Of a stretch of DNA of 64,000 nt, positions 7,627-18,500 are shown one piece after another. The notes beneath the pieces are model-generated. The model saw only the letters and a program-made list of their open reading frames with translations, searched no databases and was not told where the DNA came from. Made by a program: the position numbers and the translations under genes. Each line of letters starts with the position of its first letter. The stretch's first letter is position 1. This DNA comes from an uncultured Clostridia bacterium (lineage in GTDB: Bacteria; Bacillota; Clostridia; Oscillospirales; Acutalibacteraceae), in assembly GCA_905235625.1 (NCBI GenBank), contig CAJOLX010000008.1, forward strand, positions 1-64,000. The letters run 5' to 3'.

Positions 7627-9796
7627 TTCTGAAATAGAGCTTGAACGAGTCTCCGTCCATTCTGCCGTATTTATTGAGGCAGAGTCCCGCGTTCATCAGC
7701 AGCGCTCCGGAATAAACCTCGCCGCTCTCATCCTCCACGTAATATTTCTCGGGGTCGAGGCCCTTGAGCTTGAGATAAAAATTGTTTTCTTCCTGCTTTC
7801 TCATCACAACGCTCGTGACGAGAGCCGAGTTTTTATCCTCCGAAACGAACATCCACGCCGCTCTGAAATGGTTTTTGTCGGGAGTTATGAGCCTGTAAAG
7901 CTCGCCCTCGTGAATAAGAGCGTAATATTTGTGATATTCGTTGACCTGATTTTTAACGATTTCGACCTCTTCGGGCGTGAAGGTGTTCGGGTCGAGCTCA
8001 TAGCCGAAGGTGCCCCAGAGAGCTATGTTGCCTTTGGTTTCATACCCTGCGCGCCTGCTGTCGGAAACGTGAGCGCCCATTGTGGAAGCGGGGTAGCAAA
8101 GCGAGGTGCCGAACTGAATGCTCAGGCGCTCTATCGGGTCGGTGTTGTCGCTGCACCATATCTGAGGCTCATAGTAGAGCATGCCGGGGTCGTATCTGCC
8201 GCCGCCGCTCGCGCAGCCTTCAAGCAGCAAATCGGGAAAATCGGACGTCAGCCTGCCGAGAACATCGTAAACTCCGAGCACGTAGCGATGGAAGGTTTCC
8301 TTCTGACGCTCTTTCGGCAGAGCGGCGCTGCCCACCTCGGAAAGATAGCGGTTGCAGTCCCATTTAACGTAAGCGATGTTGTTTTCGGCGATTATGCCGC
8401 GCATTAAGCCGTAGATGTAATCCCGCACGTCTTCGCGGCTGAAATCGAGCACGTATTGATGCCTCGCGATGCTCTTCTCTCTGCCCGGCACGTGAATGCA
8501 CCAATCGGGGTGAGCTCTGTAAAGGTCGCTGTCTCTTGACACCATTTCGGGCTCGAACCAGATGCCGAATTTAATGCCTAGGTCGTTTATCCTCTTTACG
8601 AAATCGCCGAGCGGGCCGCCGAGCTTGTTTTCGTTAACGAACCAGTCGCCGAGGGCGGTTTTGTCGCTGTCTCTGTTGCCGAACCAGCCGTCGTCCATAA
8701 CGAGCATATCTATGCCGAGCTCCTTCGCTCTCTCGGCGAAGGTGACGAGCTGATCTCCGGTGAAATCCATGCCGGTAGCTTCCCAGTTGTTTATGAGCAG
8801 CGGGCGCTTTACATGAGCCCATTTGCTCCTGATAAGGTGCTTTGAATACAGCTTGTGGAAAACGCGGCTCATGCCGCCTATGCCCTCGTTTGAATAGACC
8901 GTCACCGCTTCGGGAGCGACAAATTCGCCGCCGGGCTCAAGAGTCCATTCAAAGCCTTCGGGGTTAATGCCCATAACGGTTCTTACGCCTCCGAAGGGCT
9001 CAACCTCGGCGTCAAAAACGAAGTTTCCGCTGTAAACGAGGTTAAATCCGTAAGCCGAGCCGTAATCCTCGTTTGCTTCTCTGTCAACGAGAGCGGCAAA
9101 GGGGTTGTGATGATGGCTCGAGGAGCCTCTCTTGCTCGATATTCCCTGCGTAAGATGAGCGAGAGGCGATCTTTCAACGCTTCTCTCTTTGCTCCACTTG
9201 CCGTAAAGGGTGATGAGGTCGTAATCGTGCGTGTCGTAATCAACGCAGCAGCTCATTATTCTCTCAAGATAAACCGTTTTGTCGGTGGGATTTATCACCT
9301 TAACGCCTCTTGCCATCGCGCCGCAGTCGTTAAACACAGTGTAGTAAAGCACCGCTTCAATGCCGGTGACGGAATCTCTGACCGTAACCTCGAGAGTGTC
9401 CGCCTGAGAGGGGTCGGTAACGAAAAGGGCGGGCATGCCCTTTAGGGAAGGCTTGCCGGGGTAAATTTTGTGAGAAACGTAGCGCATATCGGTCACGTTG
9501 TTGCCGTCGGCGTTTCTGACCGCTATGCAGGAATTTCTGAAATCTCCCGAGCCTTCGCCCGAAAACTCAAGAGGAGTGACGTCGGGCGAAAAGCTGCCTT
9601 CGCCTATCTTGAAGTTGCACGGGCTCTCCGAAACGAACATGCCTTTATCTCTGAACATGCCTACGTTATTGTCGGGAATATAAGCGCCGTAATAGAGATG
9701 AACGAGGTAGCCCTCGTCAAAAATCTCGAAAACGTAGCTTGAAGCCGCAGAGTCGAGCTTGAATATTTTTTTCTCGCTGTCGTAGTTAATGGGCAT
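7619..9796 (-). CDS. Alpha-galactosidase, GH36 family
   Basis: LLINNWEATGMDF, MLVMDDGWFGNRDSD, FGIWFEPEMVS, VKWDCNRYLSE (nucleophile motif), LLEGCASGGGRYD. Confidence 0.95.
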   Translation of the reverse strand: MPINYDSEKKIFKLDSAASSYVFEIFDEGYLVHLYYGAYIPDNNVGMFRDKGMFVSESPCNFKIGEGSFSPDVTPLEFSGEGSGDFRNSCIAVRNADGNNVTDMRYVSHKIYPGKPSLKGMPALFVTDPSQADTLEVTVRDSVTGIEAVLYYTVFNDCGAMARGVKVINPTDKTVYLERIMSCCVDYDTHDYDLITLYGKWSKERSVERSPLAHLTQGISSKRGSSSHHHNPFAALVDREANEDYGSAYGFNLVYSGNFVFDAEVEPFGGVRTVMGINPEGFEWTLEPGGEFVAPEAVTVYSNEGIGGMSRVFHKLYSKHLIRSKWAHVKRPLLINNWEATGMDFTGDQLVTFAERAKELGIDMLVMDDGWFGNRDSDKTALGDWFVNENKLGGPLGDFVKRINDLGIKFGIWFEPEMVSRDSDLYRAHPDWCIHVPGREKSIARHQYVLDFSREDVRDYIYGLMRGIIAENNIAYVKWDCNRYLSEVGSAALPKERQKETFHRYVLGVYDVLGRLTSDFPDLLLEGCASGGGRYDPGMLYYEPQIWCSDNTDPIERLSIQFGTSLCYPASTMGAHVSDSRRAGYETKGNIALWGTFGYELDPNTFTPEEVEIVKNQVNEYHKYYALIHEGELYRLITPDKNHFRAAWMFVSEDKNSALVTSVVMRKQEENNFYLKLKGLDPEKYYVEDESGEVYSGALLMNAGLCLNKYGRMDGDSFKLYFRTL

Positions 9797-9903
9797 TGAA
9801 TAAATCTCCTTTTTGAGCCGCAGGGCTCCCGCCCGCGCCGTTTCTTAGTAAATAATAATACAGAAACCGCCGCATTACAAGCATTTTTTTGTTATGTTTT
9901 TCC

Positions 9904-9932
9904 TTTACAAAAATACATCATCGTGTTATAAT
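9904..9932 (+). promoter_or_regulatory. Promoter for thrC (TTTACA-17-TATAAT)
   Basis: tttaca aaaatacatcatcgtgt tataat. Confidence 0.7.
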
Positions 9933-9960
9933 AAACCGATTTACGCGAGAGGGTGAAAAA

Positions 9961-11451
9961 ATGAACTACATCAGCACAAGAGATCCGGGCGTAAGAGTTT
10001 CCGCATCGCGCGCCATCTCCTCGGGCATTTCCGCCGAAGGCGGCCTGTTTGTGCCGGAGAGCATACCGAAAATTTCCCTCGATGAGATTGCCGCCCTTGC
10101 CGAAAAGGATTATCAGGGCAGAGCCCGCGACATTCTCGGCAGATTTCTCACCGATTTTACCGCCGAAGAGCTTGCCGCCTGCGTGGAGGGAGCTTACGGC
10201 GAAGGATTTTCGAGCAAAGACATTGCTCCCGTTGTTAAAATGGAAAACGGCGTTTACGTGCTCGAGCTTTTCAGAGGCCCCACGTGCGCTTTCAAAGATA
10301 TGGCGCTGCAAATGCTGCCCAGGCTCATGACAACAGCGAATTTCAAGGTTGCGAAAGGGATAGAAACCGTTATTCTCGTCGCAACATCCGGCGACACCGG
10401 CAAAGCCGCTCTCGAGGGCTTTAAAGACGTTGAAAACACGAGAATACTCGTCTTTTACCCGAGCGACGGCGTGAGCAAGGTGCAAAAAATGCAAATGTGC
10501 ACGCAGGAAGGCAAAAACGTTGCGGTCTGCGCCATTAAGGGCAATTTTGACGACGCTCAGACCGGAGTCAAAAAGATATTTACCGACAAAGCGATAGCCG
10601 AAAAGCTCAAAGCGAACGGAAAGGCGTTTTCATCCGCCAATTCCATAAACTGGGGCAGGCTCGCGCCTCAGATAGTTTATTACTTCTCCGCTTACTGCGA
10701 CCTTGTCAAAACGGGCGCGATAAAATGCGGCGACAAGATAAACTTCGTGGTGCCTACCGGCAATTTCGGCAACATTCTGGCGGCTTATTACGCGAGAGAA
10801 ATGGGCTTGCCCGCGGCAAAGCTCATATGCGCGTCCAATAAAAATTCCGTGCTCACCGAGTTTCTCACCACCGGAGTTTACAACAGAAACAGGCAGTTTT
10901 ACACCACCATTTCCCCGTCGATGGACATCCTCGTTTCGTCAAACCTCGAGCGCCTGCTCTATCACATCGCAGGCAGCGAAAAGGTTAAGGAATGGATGAG
11001 CCTTCTGGCGAGCGAAGGCAGGTATAAGGTGGACGGCGAAACCTTCGCGAAAATAAGCGAAATATTCGCCGCCGGCTGCTGCGACGACGAGAAGACGAAG
11101 GCGACCATAGCCGAGAAATACGGCAAATACGGCTACCTTTGCGATACTCACACGGCGGTTGCCGCCGCGGTCTGCGACAGCTACAGAAAAGAGAGCGGCG
11201 ACGGCGCCGTCACCGTGATCGCCTCCACCGCAAGCCCCTTCAAATTCACGGGCTCCGTGCTTGAAGCGATAGACGGGCCGCAGGAAGGCCTCGACGAATT
11301 TGAAATGGCGGATAAGCTTGCCGAAGTAACGAACATCGAGTGCCCCGCTCCGCTTAAGGGACTCAAGGATAAGCCGATCCGCTTTAACGGCTGCTGCGGA
11401 AACGACAGCGCCGAAATGGAAAAAGCGGTTTTCGACATGCTTAACATCTGA
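9961..11451 (+). CDS. thrC: Threonine synthase
   Basis: MNYISTRDPGVRVSASRAISSGISAEGGLFVPE; LFRGPTCAFKDMALQ; LVATSGDTGKAALEGF. Start moved from the ORF-track start (9889) to the ATG with SD gagaggg. Confidence 0.96.
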   Translation: MNYISTRDPGVRVSASRAISSGISAEGGLFVPESIPKISLDEIAALAEKDYQGRARDILGRFLTDFTAEELAACVEGAYGEGFSSKDIAPVVKMENGVYVLELFRGPTCAFKDMALQMLPRLMTTANFKVAKGIETVILVATSGDTGKAALEGFKDVENTRILVFYPSDGVSKVQKMQMCTQEGKNVAVCAIKGNFDDAQTGVKKIFTDKAIAEKLKANGKAFSSANSINWGRLAPQIVYYFSAYCDLVKTGAIKCGDKINFVVPTGNFGNILAAYYAREMGLPAAKLICASNKNSVLTEFLTTGVYNRNRQFYTTISPSMDILVSSNLERLLYHIAGSEKVKEWMSLLASEGRYKVDGETFAKISEIFAAGCCDDEKTKATIAEKYGKYGYLCDTHTAVAAAVCDSYRKESGDGAVTVIASTASPFKFTGSVLEAIDGPQEGLDEFEMADKLAEVTNIECPAPLKGLKDKPIRFNGCCGNDSAEMEKAVFDMLNI

Positions 11452-11452
11452 T

Positions 11453-12151
11453 ATGTCACTTTATGCGATTGCCGACACTCACCTGTCGCTTTCAACGGGC
11501 AAAAGCATGAGCGTTTTCCCCGGCTGGAAGGATTATGAGCAAAGCCTTGAAAAGAACTGGCGCGCGCTCGTTAAACAGGACGACACGGTCGTGATAGCCG
11601 GCGACATTTCGTGGAGCATGTCGCTCGAGGAAGGGCTTGAGGATTTTAAATTCCTTGACAGCCTGCCCGGGCGAAAGCTGCTGATGAAAGGCAACCACGA
11701 TTACTGGTGGAGCACGAAGAAAAAAGCGGATGAATTTTTTGAAAAGCATTCTCTTTCCACTCTGAACATCCTTCACAACAACGCCTACGTTTGCGGCAGC
11801 ATTGCCGTGTGCGGCACGAGAGGATGGTTCTTTGACGCGCAGGACAGTGAAAACGCCAAAGTGCTTTTGCGCGAGGCGGGCAGGCTCAGAGCCGGCATCG
11901 CCGCCGCGAAGCAGACGGGGCTCGAGCCCGTGGTATTCCTTCACTACCCTCCCCTCACGGCTGAGAGAAAATGCGATGAAATATACGAGGTGCTGCTCGA
12001 GGAAGGCGTCAAAAGATGCTATTACGGCCACCTGCATTCATATTCGCAAATGTACGCCTTTAACGGCAAAGATGAAAACGGAATTGAATTTCGTTTGATT
12101 TCGGGCGATTACATGGGCTTTTGCCCCGCCCTCATTCCCGACCGGGGATAA
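11453..12151 (+). CDS. Metallophosphoesterase (calcineurin-like)
   Basis: YAIADTHLS, VVIAGDISWSM, LMKGNHDYWW, YYGHLHSY motifs. Confidence 0.93.
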   Translation: MSLYAIADTHLSLSTGKSMSVFPGWKDYEQSLEKNWRALVKQDDTVVIAGDISWSMSLEEGLEDFKFLDSLPGRKLLMKGNHDYWWSTKKKADEFFEKHSLSTLNILHNNAYVCGSIAVCGTRGWFFDAQDSENAKVLLREAGRLRAGIAAAKQTGLEPVVFLHYPPLTAERKCDEIYEVLLEEGVKRCYYGHLHSYSQMYAFNGKDENGIEFRLISGDYMGFCPALIPDRG

Positions 12152-12193
12152 GAAAATTTTGAGACAGTAAATAATTCATTGGAGGAGAAAACA

Positions 12194-13537
12194 ATGAGCT
12201 TAGTATCAGCAAACAAAACAGACACAAACGTTTACACCGTAGAGATTTCGGTATCCGCCGAGGACTTTGCAGCCGCAGTGCAGAAGGCCTATCTGAAAAA
12301 CAGAAAGTCCATTCAGATACCCGGCTTCCGCAAGGGCAAAGCTCCGAAAGCCATGATAGAGAAGCTCTACGGCAAAGATTTCTTCTATGAGGAAGCGCTT
12401 GAGGCGATATTCCCCGAGGAAATAGAAAACGCATACACGGAAGCTGAAATAGACGCCGTTGATCAGCCCAAAAACCTTGACATAAAGTATATGGACGTTG
12501 AGCAGGGCGTAAACTTCACCGTTGAAGTGACCGTTAAGCCCGAAATAACCGTTACCTCTTACAAGGGCATCGAGGCGGAAAAAGCTGCCGTTGAAGTTAC
12601 CGACGAAGAAGTTGACAAGGAAATCGAGTTTATGCTTGACAGAGGCTCAAGACTTGTTGACGTTGAAGACAGACCCGCCAAGGACGGCGACATAACCGTT
12701 ATTGACTTTGAAGGCTTCGTTGACGGCGTTGCTTTTGAAGGCGGCAAGGGCGAAAACTACAATCTCACTCTCGGCAGCGGCCAGTTCATCCCCGGCTTTG
12801 AGGATCAGATAGTGGGCCACAGCATCGGCGAAGAATTTGACGTTAACGTTACCTTCCCCGAAAACTACGCTCCCGAGCTCGCTTCCAAGGACGCAGTGTT
12901 CAAGGTGAAGCTCAACGAGCTCAAATTCAAAGAGCTCCCCGAGCTTGACGACGAATTTGCCAAGGACCAGGATTACGACACCCTCGACGAGCTGAAAGCC
13001 GGCGTTAAAGCTGACCTTCTCGCGCACAAGGAAGAGCACGCTCAGTATGACTTTGAGGAAGCCGTTATAGCGGTTCTCTGCGACAACGTTGAGGGCGAAA
13101 TTCCCGACGTTATGTATGACAACAAAGCGGACGAAGACCTCAGAAACTTTGAAAACAGAGTTGCTCAGCAGGGCCTTGACCTTGAAACCTATCTCATGTA
13201 TATGGGCATAGACTACGAGTCCTTTAAGGCGGACCTCAGAGAGAGAGCGGTCAACGAGGTTAAATATGAGCTTGCCATTGAAAAGATCGCCGAGCTCGAA
13301 AACATAACCGTTGAAGACGGCGCCGTTGAAGACGAATACGCCGACATGGCAGAAAATTACGGCCTCGACGTTGAGAAGATCAAAGAGATCATCCCGCGCG
13401 AAACCGTTGAAAATCAGCTTAAGCTCAAAGCCGCTTCCAAGCTCGTTATCGACTCCGCTGTAGCCAAGGCTCCCGAAGAGAAGGAAGAAGCTCCCGCAGA
13501 AGCCGAAGAAAAAGCCGACGACGCTTCCGCCGAATAA
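12194..13537 (+). CDS. tig: Trigger factor (peptidyl-prolyl isomerase chaperone)
   Basis: [32 protein letters not shown]; next to clpP-clpX. The 12179 ATG lies within the SD ggaggag, so 12194 is preferred. Confidence 0.95.
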   Translation: MSLVSANKTDTNVYTVEISVSAEDFAAAVQKAYLKNRKSIQIPGFRKGKAPKAMIEKLYGKDFFYEEALEAIFPEEIENAYTEAEIDAVDQPKNLDIKYMDVEQGVNFTVEVTVKPEITVTSYKGIEAEKAAVEVTDEEVDKEIEFMLDRGSRLVDVEDRPAKDGDITVIDFEGFVDGVAFEGGKGENYNLTLGSGQFIPGFEDQIVGHSIGEEFDVNVTFPENYAPELASKDAVFKVKLNELKFKELPELDDEFAKDQDYDTLDELKAGVKADLLAHKEEHAQYDFEEAVIAVLCDNVEGEIPDVMYDNKADEDLRNFENRVAQQGLDLETYLMYMGIDYESFKADLRERAVNEVKYELAIEKIAELENITVEDGAVEDEYADMAENYGLDVEKIKEIIPRETVENQLKLKAASKLVIDSAVAKAPEEKEEAPAEAEEKADDASAE

Positions 13538-13586
13538 AAGCGAAAGGTCTAAAGCAAACATTTCCGAAGGAAAAGAGGTTATAAAT

Positions 13587-14168
13587 ATGGCACTCGTTCC
13601 ATACGTAGTGGAGCAGACAAACAGAGGCGAACGCTCCTACGATATTTTTTCACGCCTGCTTAATGACAGAATTATAGTGCTTTCAGACGAGGTCAACGAT
13701 GCTACCGCAAGCCTTGTGGTCGCCCAGCTTCTTTACCTTGAAAGCCAGGATCCCGATAAAGACATCAGCCTTTACATCAACAGCCCCGGCGGCTCCGTGA
13801 CGGCAGGTCTCGCGATTTACGACACGATGCAGTACATCAAGTGCGACGTTGCCACCATTTGCATGGGCATGGCGGCGTCAATGGGCGCGTTCCTGCTTTC
13901 AAGCGGCGCGAAGGGCAAGAGATACGCTCTGCCCAACAGCGAGGTAATGATTCACCAGCCCATGGGCGGCATGCAGGGCCAGGCGTCCGATATGCAGATA
14001 GCCGCTCAGCACATTCAAAACACCAAAGAGAAGCTCAACGCCATCCTTGCCGAAAACACCGGCAGATCCATTGAAGAAATTGCCGTTGACACGGACAGGG
14101 ATAATTGGCTCTCCGCCGAACAGGCAAAGGAATACGGCCTGGTCGATAAGGTTATAGCTCACAGATAA
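13587..14168 (+). CDS. clpP: ATP-dependent Clp protease proteolytic subunit
   Basis: [58 protein letters not shown]. Confidence 0.98.
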   Translation: MALVPYVVEQTNRGERSYDIFSRLLNDRIIVLSDEVNDATASLVVAQLLYLESQDPDKDISLYINSPGGSVTAGLAIYDTMQYIKCDVATICMGMAASMGAFLLSSGAKGKRYALPNSEVMIHQPMGGMQGQASDMQIAAQHIQNTKEKLNAILAENTGRSIEEIAVDTDRDNWLSAEQAKEYGLVDKVIAHR

Positions 14169-14192
14169 TCGCGCCCAACAGGAGGTACCCAT

Positions 14193-15455
14193 ATGGCCAA
14201 AGAAGACGACAGACAATACAGTCGTATGCGCGCCTGCTCTTTCTGCCACAAATCTCAGGCTCAGGTTGACAAGCTCATCGAAGGCGACGGCGTTTTTATA
14301 TGCAACGAATGCGTTGAGCTTTGCAACTCCATTCTTCAGAATAACGCCTACAACGAGCCGGAAAGCCCGGAGGGCGTCAGGGATTTCGATTCCCTGCCGA
14401 AGCCGCGCGAGATAAAGGAAGAGCTCGACAAATACGTGATAGGCCAGGACGAGGCTAAAATAACGCTCAGCGTTGCCGTTTACAACCACTATAAGCGCAT
14501 AGCGAGCGCCCGCAACTCGGACGTTGAAATTCAAAAGTCAAACGTGCTTTTGCTCGGCCCCACGGGCGTAGGCAAGACCATGCTCGCTCAGTCGCTTGCC
14601 AAAATAATAGACGTGCCTTTTGCGATAACGGACGCAACCACCCTTACCGAAGCGGGCTACGTGGGCGAAGACGTTGAAAACATTCTGCTGCGCCTTATTC
14701 AGGCGGCGGATTATGACATTGAGCTTGCCGAGCGCGGAATAATCTATATCGACGAGCTTGATAAAATCGCGAGAAAGAGCGAAAATCCCTCAATCACAAG
14801 GGACGTCAGCGGCGAAGGCGTTCAGCAGGCGCTGCTCAAGCTCATAGAGGGCACCGTGGCAAACGTTCCCCCTCAGGGCGGCAGAAAGCATCCCCAGCAG
14901 GATTTTATCCAGATAGACACGTCCAACATTCTCTTTATCTGCGGCGGCGCGTTTGACGGCATAGAGCAGATAATCGAAAAGAGAATTTCGGGCACAGCCG
15001 TCGGCTTTGAGGCGGACGTTAAGAGCAAAAAGGATTTTGCCAAAGAAGACCTGCTCTCAAAAATCGTGCAGCAGGACGTTGTGAAATACGGCCTCATCCC
15101 CGAGCTTGTCGGCAGACTGCCCGTAATCACCACCCTCAAGGATCTTGACAAGGAAGCTCTCGTAAGAATTCTCACCGAGCCCAAAAACGCCATAATAAAG
15201 CAGTATCAGGAGCTGTTTTTGCTTGACGGCGTTGAGCTCGAGTTTGACAGAGCTTCGCTCGATGCCATTGCCGAAAAAGCCATTGAGAAAAAGACCGGCG
15301 CGAGAGGCCTGCGCTCAATAGTTGAGCAGACTCTCATGAATTCGATGTATAACGTTCCGTCGGATGTGAACGCCGAAAAAGTGGCAATCACCGCCGCCTG
15401 CGTTGACAGCGGTGACGAGCCTCTCATCATTCACAAAGCCGAGTCGGCAGGCTGA
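14193..15455 (+). CDS. clpX: ATP-dependent Clp protease ATP-binding subunit
   Basis: N-terminal zinc finger [16 protein letters not shown]; Walker [16 protein letters not shown]. Confidence 0.98.
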   Translation: MAKEDDRQYSRMRACSFCHKSQAQVDKLIEGDGVFICNECVELCNSILQNNAYNEPESPEGVRDFDSLPKPREIKEELDKYVIGQDEAKITLSVAVYNHYKRIASARNSDVEIQKSNVLLLGPTGVGKTMLAQSLAKIIDVPFAITDATTLTEAGYVGEDVENILLRLIQAADYDIELAERGIIYIDELDKIARKSENPSITRDVSGEGVQQALLKLIEGTVANVPPQGGRKHPQQDFIQIDTSNILFICGGAFDGIEQIIEKRISGTAVGFEADVKSKKDFAKEDLLSKIVQQDVVKYGLIPELVGRLPVITTLKDLDKEALVRILTEPKNAIIKQYQELFLLDGVELEFDRASLDAIAEKAIEKKTGARGLRSIVEQTLMNSMYNVPSDVNAEKVAITAACVDSGDEPLIIHKAESAG

Positions 15456-15482
15456 CATACCGATATTTTCGGGCAAAATAAT

Positions 15483-15532
15483 CGCAGGGAACTCAATCGG
15501 CTGCAAGCCGAAAGCTCCCTGCGTTTTTATTT
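15483..15532 (+). terminator. Rho-independent terminator after clpX
   Basis: cgcaggga...tccctgcg followed by tttttatttt. Confidence 0.8.
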
Positions 15533-15539
15533 TGCGCTT

Positions 15540-18500
15540 TCAGTCAAAAAAGCTTATCTGAGTTGATTTGGGCAAAGAGGCAAACGCGCCGTAATCCTCG
15601 AGAGCGCTCACAACGCTCTGCGGCGTGCCGGACTGCACCTGGAAGTCGTCAATCGAGAGAAACTCTCCGTTTGACTCCTCAACCGCCTTCTGAATTGCGG
15701 CGGCGGCGTTTTCGCCGCATCCCGGCACCGCGCTGAAGGGCAGCCTTATTTTGCCGTCCTCTATAACGTAATCCTTGGCTTTGGATTTGCGTATGTCAAC
15801 GGGCAAAAATTCAACTCCGCGCGCCATCATTTCGTTTATGACCTGGAGAGAAGTGTAAACGTCCTCTTCCTTGGCGCTCGCCTCGCGCATTTTCTGCTTG
15901 TAATCTATCTCCTGCATGCGCTTTTTTATCGCCTCGCGCCCCGCAAGCACGGTGTCCATTTCAAGGTCGCCGCCTCTTACGGTAAGATACGTGGCGTAAT
16001 ACTCGAGCGGATAATAGAGCTTGTACCACGCAAGGCGCATTGCCGCAATAACGTAAGCCGCGGCGTGCGCTTTGGGGAACATATACTTTATTTTAAGGCA
16101 GGAGTCTATGTACCATTCGGGCACTCCGCAGTCTCTCATCGCTTTTTTGTGCTCGTCGGTCAGCTCCTTTGTGGCTTTGCCCTTTCTGACAATTTCCATT
16201 ATGCGGAACGCCGTTGACGAATCAACGCCCTTGTGGATGAGATAAACCATTATGCTGTCACGGGTACCGATAACCTCGGAAATGGTGCAGGTGCCGTTTT
16301 TGATAAGTTCCTGCGCGTTGCCGAGCCAAACGTCGGTGCCGTGCGAAAGGCCCGAAATCTGGAGCATATCGGAGAAATTGGCGGGCTTTGCCTCCATGAG
16401 CATTCCGAGCACGAACGGCGTGCCGAGCTCAGGCAGAGACAGCGTGCCCGTGGGGCAGCCTATATCCTCTGCCGTTACCCCGAGAGGCGCGGGCGAGGTG
16501 AGCATTTCATAAAGCTTCGGGTCGCAAACGTCCGCATCCATAACGGAGGTGCCGGTCATGTCCTCAAGGTGCTTATACATCGTCGGCACTTCGTGGCCGA
16601 GATTGTCGAGCTTGAGAATTGTGTCGTGAAGGGAATGGAAGTCGAAGTGAGTGGTTTTGTGTATTGACTCGGGGTCGTCCGCCGGGTGCTGAATGGGCGT
16701 GAAATCCTCCGCGTCCATATTGTTGGGAATAACGACCATGCCGCCCGGGTGCTGACCGGTCGTTCTTTTAACGCCCTGGCAGCCTGCGGCAAGCCTTTCC
16801 GTTTCGGCGGAGTTAATATCCGCTCTGCCCGTGTCTTCCATCCATTTTTTAACGTAGCCGAACGCCGTTTTTTCGGCAATCGTGCCTATCGTGCCGGCTT
16901 TGAAAACGTGCTTCTCGCCGAAAAGCTCCTCGGTGTATCTGTGAGCGTAAAACTGATATTCGCTCGAGAAGTTAAGGTCAATATCGGGCGACTTGTCGCC
17001 TTTAAAGCCGAGGAAGGTTTCAAACGGTATGTCGTGGCCGTCTCTGAGCATGGGCTTTCCGCAATGCGGGCAGTTCTTCGGCGGCATATCGAAGCCGGAG
17101 CCGTATTCGCCGTTAAGGAAAAACTCGCTGTGCTTGCAATCCTCGCACAGGTAGTGCGGAGCAAGGGGATTTACCTCGGATATGCCTGCGGCGAAAGCCA
17201 CGAATGACGAGCCGACGGAGCCTCTTGAGCCCACGTAATATCCGTGCTCCATTGAGTTTTGAACGAGCTTCTGAGCTATCATATAAAGCACGGCAAACCC
17301 GTTTTTGATTATGGAATTAAGCTCTTTGTCAAGGCGCTCTCTGATGTAATCGGGCAGCGGAGAGCCGTAAAGCGCCTCCATTCTCTCGTTGCATATCCGC
17401 CTGAGGTCCTCCTCGGAGCCGTCAATGTGCGGCGGATAAGTGCCTGAGGGTATTGGCTGAATTTCTTCGCATTCATCCGCGATTTTTTGAGGATTGTAAA
17501 TTACGACCTCTTTCGCCTTTTCCTCGCCGAGATAGGCGAATTCTTCAAGCATTTCGTCCGTTGATTTGAAATAAAGAGGAGCCTGGCGGTCGGAATCCGA
17601 GAAGCCTCTCGAATTCATGATTATCTCGCGGAAAACGGCGTCTTCCTTGTCGAGGAAATGAACGTCGCCCGTTGCGACGGCGGGCTTGCCGAGCTCGTCC
17701 GCGAGAGCGATTATGCGGCGGTTAAGCTCTCTGAGCTCTTCCTCGCCCGAAACGGAGCCGTTTTCGATAAGAAACGCGTTGTTGCCGTTCGGCTGAATTT
17801 CAAGATAATCGTAATTTTCCGCAAGCTTTACAAGCTCGTCATGAGGCTTTCCGGCAAAAACGGCTCTGTAAATCTGACCCGCTTCGCAGGCGGAGCCCAC
17901 GATAACGCCTTCCCTGTGCTGCTTTAAAACGCTCAGCGGCACTCTGGGGCTGCGGTGGAAATATTCGAGATTTGAGGCGGTTATCATCTGATAAAGATTT
18001 TTGAGGCCCGCCTTGTTTTTCGCAAGGAAAATGATGTGATAGCTCTTTAATTTGAGGGGGTCGGGCTTTACGGCGCCGTTGATTTTATCAACAGAGTCAA
18101 CTCCCATATCCCCGAGCATTTTAACGAGCTTTTCAAATATGAGCCCGAGTATTCTCGCGTCGTCATCCGCTCTGTGATGATTGAAATCGGGCAGGCCGAG
18201 ATGATTTGCCACAGTGTCGAGCTTGTAATTCTTTTTCTTGGGCGTGAGAAGCGCCTGAGAAATGAGCAGAGTGTCAACGTGAGTGTAGCCGTATTCTATG
18301 CCGTGACGCTCGCAGGCGGCTTTTACGGTGTCGGTGTCAAACTCCGCGTTGTGAGCTACGAGCACGGCGTCGGGGCCGCAGAACTCAAAGAATTTTCTTA
18401 CGGCTTCCTCTTCCTTCGGAGCGCCCGCGACCATTGAATCGTTAATGCCCGTAAGATTTACGGTGAATTCCGACAAGGGCCTTTCCAGGTCCACAAAGGT

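Noticed and set aside
7613-8407. 264-aa plus-strand ORF opposite the GH36 gene, and many similar antisense ORFs (e.g. 3431..3961, 12647..13561, 27420..27812, 55759..56541, 57058..57630)
   Set aside because: Shadow ORFs from codon bias opposite confidently assigned genes; no domain signatures or SD.
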